A stretch of DNA of 64,000 nucleotides, taken from NCBI GenBank assembly GCA_023229685.1, contig JALNYT010000002.1:124001-188000 (forward strand), read 5' to 3'. Under the pieces are notes generated by a model. The model was not told where the DNA came from, did not search any database, and saw only the letters and a list, made by a program, of their open reading frames with translations. The position numbers and the translations under genes are program-made. How positions within the stretch are numbered: the stretch's first letter is position 1; each line of letters opens with the position of its first letter. Source of the DNA: Sulfuritalea sp. GTDB taxonomy: Bacteria > Pseudomonadota > Gammaproteobacteria > Burkholderiales > Rhodocyclaceae. This document shows positions 54,475 through 63,282 of this stretch, piece after piece.

Positions 54475-55671
54475 TTACACCAGGCCCTTGACCGCGAATT
54501 CGGCAAACGCCTCCGGCAGCAGGGCCTGCTCGAGGCTGCGCTGCGAAAACAGGAAGCGGCCGTCGCAGACGAAACCCAGTTCGCTCCAGTCCACGTCGTT
54601 GAGCATGGCGGTCAGGCGCCCGAGATCGGCGGCCTTGATTTTCGTGCGGTACGGGAACAGCGCCAGCACCGCGCCGTCGTAGTTGTTGCAGGGATGGAGA
54701 AAGAAGGGCGCCGGATTGCGCGTGCGGCCATTGACGTAGATCCGCGGATCGGTCGACACATGATGGCGGCGCCCCCATTTCCACCAGTTGGACTCGTCGA
54801 AGCGGGTGACGCGCCGCGCCAGCAGGCGTTCCTTGAACTGCTCCAGATACGGCAGCGGGCCCTCGCGATCGAGGTAGATCATGCGCCGCGTGACACCGGT
54901 CTGCGCGGTCTTCGAGCAGACGAACTCGGCATTGGCGAACTCCTCGTTGCCGAATATTTCATCCGCACCCGAGACGGCGCCGACCTTGACGGCGAACACG
55001 CTGGCCAGCGGCAGGCTGTAGATGCCGCGGGTGAACATCAATTGGCCGCCGGACAGCGCCATGCGCCGGCCGTCCCGCAGGCGATGGCTGGCGTTGCCTT
55101 TTTCGAAGCGCCAGATGGCGCAATTGGGCGCGGCGCCGGCGAAGATCTTGGCGTCGCCGAGATCCTCGAAATCGGTGATCGTGCCCTGATCGTAGAGCCA
55201 GGTGTTGAGCCGCCCGGCGCCCGTGGCCTTGAGGAAGTCGCGCGGCGTGATGAGGATCAGTTCGCCGCCGGGAGCGAGATGGCGCACGCACTTCTCGATG
55301 AAATGCAGGTAGAGATTGGCGTGGCCGTCGAGCAGGCCGGAGCCGAAGTGCACCGCGGTCTGCGGCGGAATGTCGCGCGCTTTCACATAGGGCGGATTGC
55401 CGATCACGGTGGCGAACTGCTCGCGCTCGGGATAGGCGAAGAAGTCGATGTTGAGCGCGCCTGCGGGGCAATGCGCCGCATCGATTTCGATCGCCACGCA
55501 AGCGGGAATGCGCGCCGAAAATGCGCCGTCGCCGCAGGCCGGATCGAGCACCCGGCCGTGATTACGGCGCAGCGCCAGCATCCGGTCGACGATCCCGGCC
55601 GGCGTGAACACCTGCCCGTAGCGGGCAATATCGCGTGGCGCGGCCTCCGGGCTTGGTACCGGGTCGGTCAC
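54475..55671 (-). CDS. Orphan N6-adenine DNA methyltransferase (Eco57I-like)
   Basis: The 398-aa protein has ARYGQVFTPAGIVDRMLALRRNHGRVLDPACGDGAFSARI (SAM motif I) and VIGNPPYVKARD (motif IV NPPY), plus a C-terminal target-recognition-like region. No cognate endonuclease is adjacent, so it may serve as an epigenetic or anti-restriction methyltransferase. A GTG start at 55671 immediately follows a terminator on the same strand. Confidence 0.85.
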   Translation of the reverse strand: MTDPVPSPEAAPRDIARYGQVFTPAGIVDRMLALRRNHGRVLDPACGDGAFSARIPACVAIEIDAAHCPAGALNIDFFAYPEREQFATVIGNPPYVKARDIPPQTAVHFGSGLLDGHANLYLHFIEKCVRHLAPGGELILITPRDFLKATGAGRLNTWLYDQGTITDFEDLGDAKIFAGAAPNCAIWRFEKGNASHRLRDGRRMALSGGQLMFTRGIYSLPLASVFAVKVGAVSGADEIFGNEEFANAEFVCSKTAQTGVTRRMIYLDREGPLPYLEQFKERLLARRVTRFDESNWWKWGRRHHVSTDPRIYVNGRTRNPAPFFLHPCNNYDGAVLALFPYRTKIKAADLGRLTAMLNDVDWSELGFVCDGRFLFSQRSLEQALLPEAFAEFAVKGLV

Positions 55672-55675
55672 AAAA

Positions 55676-55703
55676 AACGAAATCCCGGCACGCGGCCGGG
55701 ATT
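55676..55703 (-). terminator. Rho-independent terminator after the DUF2782 gene
   Basis: On the minus strand AATCCCGGC pairs with GCCGGGATT around a short loop, followed by TTCGTTTTTT. It separates the DUF2782 gene from the methyltransferase GTG. Confidence 0.85.
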
Positions 55704-55723
55704 GTTATCCTTGTGCTGCTGCT

Positions 55724-56056
55724 TCAAAACGTGCCTATCACCCACATCGGCACGCGCAGCCCGGAATCGCGCGCATCCTGGCGAATCCAGGTGCCATCGC
55801 CGACGTTGTCGACCAGGTAGTAAGACACGCCGTGCGGCGGCGTGACCTTGATCATGTAGAGCTTGCCGCTCATGCGAAATTCTTCGACCTTGTCTTCGCC
55901 GCGCTTGGTGATGGTGACTTGCGGCTCCAGCGCCTCGTTCAAGGAGCCGGCCGGGGGCGGTGGCGGCTCGGGGATGGGCTCCAGCTTCGGCGGCCGGGTT
56001 TGCGCGGCGACGTTCAGTGCCACGGCGGAAAGCAGAACAAGTATCAGGCGGCGCAT
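55724..56056 (-). CDS. DUF2782 periplasmic protein
   Basis: The 110-aa protein has a signal peptide (MRRLILVLLSAVALNVAA), a Pro-rich linker (PPKLEPIPEPPPPPAG) and the DUF2782 domain (EPQVTITKRGEDKVEEFRMSGKLYMIKVTPPHGVSYYLVDNVGDGTWIR). Function unknown; it is conserved next to polA in betaproteobacteria. Confidence 0.87.
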   Translation of the reverse strand: MRRLILVLLSAVALNVAAQTRPPKLEPIPEPPPPPAGSLNEALEPQVTITKRGEDKVEEFRMSGKLYMIKVTPPHGVSYYLVDNVGDGTWIRQDARDSGLRVPMWVIGTF

Positions 56057-56074
56057 GGGGTGTCCTCAGGGATA

Positions 56075-56100
56075 GAGCCTGTTTCAGCTGAAACAGGCTC
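56075..56100. repeat. Perfect 26-bp palindrome
   Basis: GAGCCTGTTTCAG is followed directly by its exact complement. It lies between the DUF2782 and LOG genes. It lacks a T-tract, so it could be an operator or a cruciform/terminator-like element. Confidence 0.7.
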
Positions 56101-56114
56101 TTGCTGCCAGTTTA

Positions 56115-56867
56115 TCAAAGGTTCAGCAGCAATTCGTGTTCTTCCGGCAGCGGACCGAAACCGCGCGTCTCGTAATGATCGAAGATCGCCACCACGATCT
56201 GCTCCGGATCGTCGATCACCTGCAGCAGATCGATGTCTTCGGCATTGATCATGTGCTCGGCCACCAGGCGTTCGCGGAACCAGTCGAGGATCCCCGCCCA
56301 GAACTCGGTGCCGACCAGAATCAGCGGGATGCGCGGGCTCTTCCCGGTCTGGATCAGGGTCAGGGCCTCGAGCAGTTCGTCGAGCGTGCCGAAGCCGCCG
56401 GGCATGACCACATAGGCGGCGGCCATCTTGACGAACATGTACTTGCGCGCAAAAAAGTGGCGGAAGCTTTGCGAGATGTCCTGATACTGGTTCTTCTTCT
56501 GCTCGTGCGGCAGCTGGATATTGAGCCCGATGGACATGCTCTTGCCTTCGAAGGCGCCCTTGTTGGCCGCTTCCATGACGCCGGGGCCACCGCCCGAGAT
56601 CACCGAAAACCCGGCATCCGACAGCAGTCGGGCAATGTGTTCGGTCTGCCGGTAATAGCTCGAATCCGGGGCGATGCGCGCGCTGCCGAAGATCGACACC
56701 GCCGGGCGAATCACGGCCAGGCGCTCGGTCGCCTCGACGAACTCTGACATAATGCCGAACACCCGCCAGGCTTCGCGTGCGCTGGTCGCGGTCTGTCGGG
56801 CAGGAGCCGCATCAAAGACCTTCGCTCCCTTCAGCCGGCTCTTGGATAACTTTTCCTTCTCACTCAT
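56115..56867 (-). CDS. LOG-family protein (TIGR00730, nucleoside 5'-monophosphate phosphoribohydrolase type)
   Basis: The 250-aa protein has a Rossmann-like fold with GGGPGVMEAANKGAF and the LOG motif MPGGFGTLDELLEALTLIQTGK. Members release a base from nucleoside monophosphates (cytokinin activation in plants; PpnN-like housekeeping in bacteria). ATG 56867 follows GGAGGAG; GTG 56891 and ATG 56885 are alternatives. It is divergent from polA with only 16 bp between starts. Confidence 0.88.
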   Translation of the reverse strand: MSEKEKLSKSRLKGAKVFDAAPARQTATSAREAWRVFGIMSEFVEATERLAVIRPAVSIFGSARIAPDSSYYRQTEHIARLLSDAGFSVISGGGPGVMEAANKGAFEGKSMSIGLNIQLPHEQKKNQYQDISQSFRHFFARKYMFVKMAAAYVVMPGGFGTLDELLEALTLIQTGKSPRIPLILVGTEFWAGILDWFRERLVAEHMINAEDIDLLQVIDDPEQIVVAIFDHYETRGFGPLPEEHELLLNL

Positions 56868-56883
56868 CTCGACCTGCTCCTCC

Positions 56884-59634
56884 ATGCCCACGCTACTGCT
56901 CGTCGACGGCTCCTCTTACCTGTATCGGGCGTTTCATGCCCTGCCCGATCTGCGCACCAGCGCCGGCGAGCCGACCGGCGCGATTCGCGGCGTACTGTCC
57001 ATGCTGCGCGTGCTCGAAGCCGACTATAAGGCAGATTTCCGCGCCGTGGTATTCGATGCCAAGGGCAAGACTTTCCGCGACGACTGGTATCCGGAATACA
57101 AGGCGCACCGCCCCTCGATGCCCGAAGATCTGGTGGCGCAGATCGAACCCCTGCACCAGTGCATCCGCGCCGCCGGCTGGCCGCTGCTGATGATCGACGG
57201 CGTCGAGGCCGACGACGTGATCGGCACCCTCTCGCAGCAGGCCGCCGCGGCCGGCATCGACTGCGTGATTTCCACCGGCGACAAGGATCTGGCCCAGCTG
57301 GTCAACGGCCACGTCACGCTGGTCAACACCATGAACAACGAGAAGCTGGACGCGGCCGGCGTGAAGGCCAAGTTCGGCGTGCCGCCCGAGCGCATGGTCG
57401 ATTACCTCGCCCTGGTCGGCGATACCTCGGACGGCGTGCCGGGTGTGTCCAAGGTCGGGCCGAAAACCGCCGTCAAATGGCTCGACGCCTACGGTTCGCT
57501 CGACGCGATCGTGGCCCATGCCGCCGAGATCGGCGGCGCGGTCGGCGAGAACCTGAGGAAGCACCTCGACTTCCTGCCGCTCGGCGTCAAGCTGGTCACC
57601 GTGGTTTGCGACGTGCCGCTGCCGCTGGCCGCGACCGATCTGGCACCACAGGCGCCGGACAAGGACACGCTGGCCGGGCTGTATGCACGGCTGGAATTCA
57701 AGGGCTGGCTGCGCGAGTTGAGCGGGGAGCAGGCGGCATCCACCCGCACTGCAAGCACCGTATCGCCGGCGCCGACTCTTGAAACCGCGGCCCATGTCGA
57801 GCCCGATCGCAGCGGCTACGAGTGCATTCTCGATGCCGCGCAGCTCGACGCGTGGCTGGCCCGCCTCGAAGCCGCGGCGCTGGTTTCGCTCGACACCGAG
57901 ACCACCGGCCTCGACCCGATGCTGGCGCGTCTGGTAGGCATTTCCTTCGCCATTGCCGATGGAGCGGGCACGGCTGCGCAGGTCCAGGCCGCCTACCTGC
58001 CGCTCGGCCACAACTATGCCGGCGCACCGGCGCAGCTGCCGTTCGCCGCAACCCTGGCGCGACTCCAGCCCTGGCTCGAGTCGGCGCGCCACGCCAAGCT
58101 CGGCCAGCACCTTAAGTACGACAGGCACATCTTCGCCAATCACGGCGTGCGCCTCGCCGGCATCGTCGAAGACACGCTGTTGCAGTCCTACGTGCTCGAG
58201 TCCGACAAGGCGCACGACCTGGGCTCGCTCGCGGCACGCCATTGCGGGCTCGCCACCATCAGTTACGACGCCGTCACCGGCAAGGGCGCCCAGCGCATTT
58301 CCTTCGCCCAGGTCGACGTCGGGCGCGCCGCCGAGTACGCCGCCGAGGATGCCGATGTCACCCTGCGCGTGCATCAGGTGCTGCGCCCGCAACTCGCCGC
58401 GGAGCCGGAACTGGAAAGCCTCTACCGCGACCTCGAACTGCCGGTGGCCGAGGTGTTGTTTCGCATCGAGCGCAACGGCGTGCTGATCGATGCCGCGACG
58501 CTGGCGCAACAGAGCGACGAACTCGGGCGCAAGATCATGGCCCTCGAAGCCGAGGCGCAACTGCTGGCCGGCCAGCCCTTCAACCTGAATTCACCGAAGC
58601 AGCTGGCCGAAATCCTGTTCAACCAGCAGGGCCTGCCGGTGGTCAAGAAGACGCCCTCGGGCGGTCCCTCGACCGACGAGGAGGTGCTGGAAAAGCTGGC
58701 CGAGGACTATCCGCTGCCGAAGAAGATTCTCGAGCACCGCAGCCTGGCCAAGCTGAAGAATACCTATACCGACAAGCTGCCGAAGATGATCAACCCGGCC
58801 ACCGGCCGCGTCCATACCAGCTTCGCCCAGGCCGTGGCGGTGACCGGACGCCTGGCGTCCGCCGACCCCAATTTGCAGAACATCCCGATCCGCACCGCGG
58901 AAGGCCGCCGCATCCGCTCGGCCTTCATCGCGCCCCCCGCTCACCGTATCGTCAGCGCCGACTATTCGCAGATCGAGCTGCGCATCATGGCCCACCTCTC
59001 GGACGATCCGCGCCTGCTCGAAGCCTTCGCCCAGGGCGAGGACGTGCATCGCGCCACGGCGGCCGAAATCTTTGGCCTGACGCCGATCGAGGTCAGCAGC
59101 GAGCAGCGTCGCGCCGCCAAGGTGATCAACTTCGGCCTGATCTACGGCATGAGCGCCTTCGGCCTGGCCAAGCAGATCGGCGTGGACCGCGGCGCCGCCG
59201 CGGCCTACATGGAGCGCTACTTCGCCCGCTATCCGGGTGTCGCCCGCTACATGGAAGAAACCCGCGACACCGCGCGCGACAAGGGCTATGTCGAAACCGT
59301 CTTCGGTCGCCGGCTGTGGCTGCCGGAAATCAAGTCGTCGAACGCCGGCCGCCGCCAGGGCGCGGAGCGCGCCGCGATCAATGCCCCGATGCAGGGCACC
59401 GCCGCCGACCTGATCAAGCGCGCCATGCTGGCAGTGCAGGACTGGCTCGACCAGCACCGGCTGCAAACCCTGCTGGTGCTGCAGGTGCATGACGAACTGG
59501 TGCTGGAAGTGTCGGAAACCGAGCTGGAAGCCGTGCGCGAGGCGCTGCCGAAGCTGATGGGCGGCGTGGCAAAACTCAAGGTGCCGCTGCTCGTTGAAGT
59601 GGGCGTCGGCGCCAACTGGGATGCGGCGCACTGA
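56884..59634 (+). CDS. polA: DNA polymerase I
   Basis: The 916-aa protein has an N-terminal 5'-3' exonuclease (MPTLLLVDGSSYLYRAFHAL ... DDVIGTLSQQAAAAGIDCVISTGDKDLAQLV), an intact 3'-5' exonuclease motif (LVSLDTETTGLD) and the polymerase palm with DYSQIELRIMAHL (near residue 693), RRAAKVINFGLIYGMSAFG and QVHDELVLE. The start at 56884 gives the canonical N-terminus. A dispersed motif (57755-57780) encodes TVSPAPTL in the linker between exonuclease domains. Confidence 0.97.
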   Translation: MPTLLLVDGSSYLYRAFHALPDLRTSAGEPTGAIRGVLSMLRVLEADYKADFRAVVFDAKGKTFRDDWYPEYKAHRPSMPEDLVAQIEPLHQCIRAAGWPLLMIDGVEADDVIGTLSQQAAAAGIDCVISTGDKDLAQLVNGHVTLVNTMNNEKLDAAGVKAKFGVPPERMVDYLALVGDTSDGVPGVSKVGPKTAVKWLDAYGSLDAIVAHAAEIGGAVGENLRKHLDFLPLGVKLVTVVCDVPLPLAATDLAPQAPDKDTLAGLYARLEFKGWLRELSGEQAASTRTASTVSPAPTLETAAHVEPDRSGYECILDAAQLDAWLARLEAAALVSLDTETTGLDPMLARLVGISFAIADGAGTAAQVQAAYLPLGHNYAGAPAQLPFAATLARLQPWLESARHAKLGQHLKYDRHIFANHGVRLAGIVEDTLLQSYVLESDKAHDLGSLAARHCGLATISYDAVTGKGAQRISFAQVDVGRAAEYAAEDADVTLRVHQVLRPQLAAEPELESLYRDLELPVAEVLFRIERNGVLIDAATLAQQSDELGRKIMALEAEAQLLAGQPFNLNSPKQLAEILFNQQGLPVVKKTPSGGPSTDEEVLEKLAEDYPLPKKILEHRSLAKLKNTYTDKLPKMINPATGRVHTSFAQAVAVTGRLASADPNLQNIPIRTAEGRRIRSAFIAPPAHRIVSADYSQIELRIMAHLSDDPRLLEAFAQGEDVHRATAAEIFGLTPIEVSSEQRRAAKVINFGLIYGMSAFGLAKQIGVDRGAAAAYMERYFARYPGVARYMEETRDTARDKGYVETVFGRRLWLPEIKSSNAGRRQGAERAAINAPMQGTAADLIKRAMLAVQDWLDQHRLQTLLVLQVHDELVLEVSETELEAVREALPKLMGGVAKLKVPLLVEVGVGANWDAAH
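57755..57780 (+). repeat. Dispersed motif in the polA linker
   Basis: GCACCGTAT then CGCCGGCGCCGACTCTT. In frame it reads TVSPAPTL, different from the KVGAGD-type frames of other copies. The linker is poorly conserved in PolA, so an insertion here would be tolerated. Confidence 0.65.
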
Positions 59635-59686
59635 GTATCTTGCCTAAGCCCCTGTATACTTCGCGGTTTTCCCAGCCCTGATCCTA

Positions 59687-61426
59687 GTGCAAGACAGCCG
59701 CGACCTCTATCTGCGCCTTCTCGGCCATGTGCGCCCGCACTGGAAGGGCTTCGCCCTGACCCTGGCCGCCACGGGGCTGGCCGCGGCCACCGAACCATTG
59801 TTTCCGGCGCTGATGAAGCCCTTGCTGGACCAGGGCTTCGGCCAGGGCGGCAGCGAGTGGCTGGCCTGGTTGCCGCTGGCGATCATCGGCATCTTCATCC
59901 TGCGCGGCGTGGCCGGCTTTTTCGGCTCCTACGGCATGGCCTGGGTCTCCAACCGCGTCATCATGGATCTGCGCCAGCTGATGTTCGAGCGCCTGATGCG
60001 CCTGCCGACGACCTACTTCGACGCCCACGCCTCCTCGGTGCCGGCCACGCGCATCGCCTATGACGTGAACGGCGTCGCCGCCGCGGCCACGTCCACCCTT
60101 ACCGTGCTGATCCGCGACAGTCTCTCCGTGCTGGGCCTGGTGGGCTGGCTGCTTTACCTCAACTGGAAGCTGACCCTGATCAGCCTGGCCGTGATTCCGC
60201 TGACCGGCTTTGTCATTCGCGGCTTTTCGGCGCGCCTGCGGCGTCTGTCGCTCGCTGCGCAGGAAGGCATGGCGCAGATGAACCAGGTGTTGCACGAATC
60301 GATTCGCGGGCAAAAGGTGGTCAAGATTTTTGGCGGCGAAGCGCATGCCACTTCGCGCTTTTCCAGGGTGAATAACGCCCTGCGCGGCTATTCGATGCGT
60401 CAGGGCCTGGCGGCCGCGGCGATCACCCCGATCACGCAGATTCTCGCCTCGATCGCCCTCGCCATCGTCGTCTACGTCGCGCTGCACCAGTCCGCCAGCA
60501 ACGAAACCACGGTGGGCAGCTTCGTTTCTTTCATCACGGCGATGCTGCTTCTGCTGGCACCGCTCAAGCATCTGGCCGACATCAACGCGCCCTTGCAGCG
60601 CGGGCTGGCCGCCGCTGAAAGCGTGTTCCGCATGCTCGACGAAACGCCGGAGATCGACATGGGGACGGTCAGCCTCGGGCAGGCCCGCGGCGCCATCGAA
60701 TTCGCCGCCGTCAGCCTGCGCTATGCCGGCGCCGAGCGCGACGCGCTGACCGGCATCGATCTGCACGTCCGCCCCGGCGAAACCGTGGCGCTGGTGGGCC
60801 CCTCGGGCGGCGGCAAGTCCTCGCTGGTAAATCTTGTGCCGCGTTTCTATCATCCGCAGAGCGGACAAATCCGCATCGACGGTCACGATATCGAGACGCT
60901 GACGCTGGAGTCCCTGCGCACCAACATCGCCCATGTCGGCCAGGATGTGTTTCTGTTCGACGACACCATAGCGGCCAATATCGCCTATGGCGGAAAGCGC
61001 AACGCGACCCGCGCCGAAATCGAGGCCGCCGCCCGCGCCGCGAACGCCCTGCAGTTCATCGAACACATGCCCGAGGGCTTCGACACCCTGATCGGCGAAA
61101 ACGGCGGGCGCCTCTCGGGTGGCCAGCGCCAGCGCCTGGCCATCGCCCGCGCCATTCTCAAGGACGCACCGATCCTGATCCTCGACGAGGCCACCTCGGC
61201 GCTCGACAACGAATCCGAACGCCTGGTGCAGGCGGCGCTGGAGGGACTGATGCGCGGCCGTACCACACTGGTCATCGCCCATCGCCTGTCCACCATCGAG
61301 CGCGCCGACCGCATCGTGGTGCTGTCGCATGGACGCATTGCCGAGATCGGCAGCCATGCGGAATTATTGGCGCTGGGCGGCATCTATGCCAGCCTCTACC
61401 GCCTGCAGTTCTCGGAGAGCGAGTGA
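59687..61426 (+). CDS. msbA: Lipid A export permease/ATP-binding protein MsbA
   Basis: The 579-aa ABC exporter has an N-terminal six-helix membrane domain and a C-terminal ATPase: Walker A GPSGGGKSSL, signature RLSGGQRQRLAIARAIL and Walker B ILILDEATSALD. It flips lipid A-core across the inner membrane. The GTG at 59687 gives MQDSRDLYLRLLGHVRPHWKGF. It is followed by glycosyltransferase genes, consistent with lipopolysaccharide assembly. Confidence 0.94.
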   Translation: MQDSRDLYLRLLGHVRPHWKGFALTLAATGLAAATEPLFPALMKPLLDQGFGQGGSEWLAWLPLAIIGIFILRGVAGFFGSYGMAWVSNRVIMDLRQLMFERLMRLPTTYFDAHASSVPATRIAYDVNGVAAAATSTLTVLIRDSLSVLGLVGWLLYLNWKLTLISLAVIPLTGFVIRGFSARLRRLSLAAQEGMAQMNQVLHESIRGQKVVKIFGGEAHATSRFSRVNNALRGYSMRQGLAAAAITPITQILASIALAIVVYVALHQSASNETTVGSFVSFITAMLLLLAPLKHLADINAPLQRGLAAAESVFRMLDETPEIDMGTVSLGQARGAIEFAAVSLRYAGAERDALTGIDLHVRPGETVALVGPSGGGKSSLVNLVPRFYHPQSGQIRIDGHDIETLTLESLRTNIAHVGQDVFLFDDTIAANIAYGGKRNATRAEIEAAARAANALQFIEHMPEGFDTLIGENGGRLSGGQRQRLAIARAILKDAPILILDEATSALDNESERLVQAALEGLMRGRTTLVIAHRLSTIERADRIVVLSHGRIAEIGSHAELLALGGIYASLYRLQFSESE

Positions 61427-61472
61427 AGAGTTCCCGCACCGAAGCCTGGCGCCATGGCGAGGAAGCTGCCGC

Positions 61473-62564
61473 GTGAAGATTCTCCACACCGAAGCCTCCT
61501 GCGGCTGGGGCGGCCAGGAAATCCGCATCCTCGAGGAAGCGCGCGGCCTGATCGCGCGTGGTCACGACGTCAGCGTGGCCTGCTGCGCGCATGCGCGCAT
61601 GGCGGCCGAGGCGGCCCGCTTCGGCGTGCCGGTGGCGACGCTGCCGATCGAGTTCAAGACCATCGCCGGATTCCTCGCGCTGCGCCGCTATCTGGCCAGC
61701 CATGCGCCGGACGTGGTGAACACCCACAGCTCGGCCGATTCCTGGCTGACCGGCCTGGCTTGCGCCACGCTGCGGAAACCGCCGGCCATCGTGCGCACCC
61801 GCCACATCTCGGCGCCGGTGGCGGACAATCCGTTCAACCGCTGGCTCTACGGTCGCGCCGGTGCCGTGGTCACTACCGGCGAAAGCCTGCGCCGGCATCT
61901 GCTGCTAACCCTCGACCTCGAACCGCTGCGCGTGACGTCGGTGCCGACCGGGATCGACGCCGAACGCTTCGCGCCGGCGGACAAGGCCGCCGCCAAGGCA
62001 GCGCTGGGCCTCGACCCGCAACACCGGCACCTCGGCATCGTCGCCACGCTGCGCAGCTGGAAGGGTCACCTGTTCCTGCTCGATGCCTTCGCCCAACTCA
62101 AGCGGCCCGGGCTGCACCTGCTGATCGTCGGCGAAGGCCCGATGCGCGGCCCGATCGAGGAGAAGATCGCCGCGCTCGGCATTACCGAGCACGTCACGCT
62201 GGCCGGTCAGCGCAGCGACCCCGAGCGCTGGCTGCAGGCCATGGATGTGTTCTGTCTGCCGTCGTACGCCAACGAAGGCGTGCCGCAGGCGATCATCCAG
62301 GCAATGCTCTGCGGCCTGCCCATCGTCACCACGCCGGTGGGCGCGATTCTCGAAGCCGTGACCCACGGCAGCACGGCGCTGGTGGTGCCGCCGAAGGACG
62401 CGGCGGCCCTGGCGCAGGCCATCGCCCGCCTGCTCGACGACGGCGCACTTGCCGCGCGCCTGGGCGACGCCGCGCGCCGTGTCGCCAGCGCCGACTTTTC
62501 ACTGGACGCCATGCTCGACAGCATGGAAAAGATTTTCGCCGCGGCGATGCGCAAGGCCGGCTGA
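61473..62564 (+). CDS. Glycosyltransferase family 4
   Basis: The 363-aa GT-B protein has an N-terminal MKILHTEASCGWGGQEIRILEEARGLIARGHDV and a C-terminal LLIVGEGPMRGPIEEKIAALGITEHVTLAGQR ... VFCLPSYANEGVPQAIIQAMLCGLPIVTTPVGAI, where the second EGxPxxxxxAM matches GT4. GTG 61473 is used because the product aligns from MKILHTE. The donor sugar is unknown. A dispersed motif lies at the C-terminal end (62475-62499). Confidence 0.9.
   Translation: MKILHTEASCGWGGQEIRILEEARGLIARGHDVSVACCAHARMAAEAARFGVPVATLPIEFKTIAGFLALRRYLASHAPDVVNTHSSADSWLTGLACATLRKPPAIVRTRHISAPVADNPFNRWLYGRAGAVVTTGESLRRHLLLTLDLEPLRVTSVPTGIDAERFAPADKAAAKAALGLDPQHRHLGIVATLRSWKGHLFLLDAFAQLKRPGLHLLIVGEGPMRGPIEEKIAALGITEHVTLAGQRSDPERWLQAMDVFCLPSYANEGVPQAIIQAMLCGLPIVTTPVGAILEAVTHGSTALVVPPKDAAALAQAIARLLDDGALAARLGDAARRVASADFSLDAMLDSMEKIFAAAMRKAG
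62475..62499 (+). repeat. Dispersed motif in the GT4 gene
   Basis: GCCGTGT then CGCCAGCGCCGACTTTT; in frame it gives RVASADFS, a third reading frame of the motif. Confidence 0.6.
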
Positions 62565-62565
62565 G

Positions 62566-63282
62566 ATGGGCAAGCACTGGAACCGCCTCAAGCGCAGCCT
62601 GGGCCGCCGCTGGAAGGAATGGCGCCTGCCGCGCGGCTACCAGCGCCTCGGCACCCGCTACGGCGGCTGGTGGGTCGACACGCGGCTGGTGGGACCGCAA
62701 CCGCTGCTGATCGACTGCGGCCTGGGCGAAGACATCAGCTTTCCGGCAGCCTTCCTGCAACGCTTTGCCGGCGCGCACGTGATCGGCGTCGATCCCAACC
62801 CGCGCAGCCTCGCCTACTGCCGCGCGCACTGCCCGCCGGGCATGGAGATTCTGGCGAATGCTTTCTGGACCAGCGCCGGCGAGAACCTGACCTTTTACCT
62901 GCCGCGCGCTCAGGAGCAATTGCCGAAAGGCGCCGACGGAGTTTCCGGCAGCCTCGATGCCTCCCATGAGTACGTCGAGGGCGGCGAGCGCATCGAGACC
63001 CGGACCGTCGATCTCGACGCCCTGCTGGCGCGCGCCGGACGCAAGGAGTGCGACATCCTCAAGCTCGACATCGAAGGCGCCGAATATGCACTGCTCGAGG
63101 CACTGGTCGCCAGCGGCCGGATCCACGCCGCGCGCCAGGTGCTGGTCGAATTCCATCACGGCGTTACGCGGCATACGCTGGACGACACGCGACGTATCGT
63201 CGCCGCTCTGACGGCCGCCGGCTTCCGGCTGGCGCACAGCGAAAACCGCAACTACATCTTCCGCCGCGATCCGACGCGATGA
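62566..63282 (+). CDS. FkbM-family SAM methyltransferase
   Basis: The 238-aa protein has LLIDCGLGEDISFPAAFLQRFAGAHVIGVDPNPRSLAYC (nucleotide-binding region), and RTVDLDALLARAGRKECDILKLDIEGAEYALLEALVAS, the FkbM signature. It is expected to methylate a sugar hydroxyl of a glycan. It follows the GT4 gene and overlaps the next gene by 4 bp. Confidence 0.88.
   Translation: MGKHWNRLKRSLGRRWKEWRLPRGYQRLGTRYGGWWVDTRLVGPQPLLIDCGLGEDISFPAAFLQRFAGAHVIGVDPNPRSLAYCRAHCPPGMEILANAFWTSAGENLTFYLPRAQEQLPKGADGVSGSLDASHEYVEGGERIETRTVDLDALLARAGRKECDILKLDIEGAEYALLEALVASGRIHAARQVLVEFHHGVTRHTLDDTRRIVAALTAAGFRLAHSENRNYIFRRDPTR

Noticed and set aside
58938..58965. CACCGTAT followed by CGTCAGCGCCGACTATT in polA, very like the dispersed motif
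   Set aside because: It encodes the conserved palm motif RIVSADYSQIE, so protein constraint explains it.
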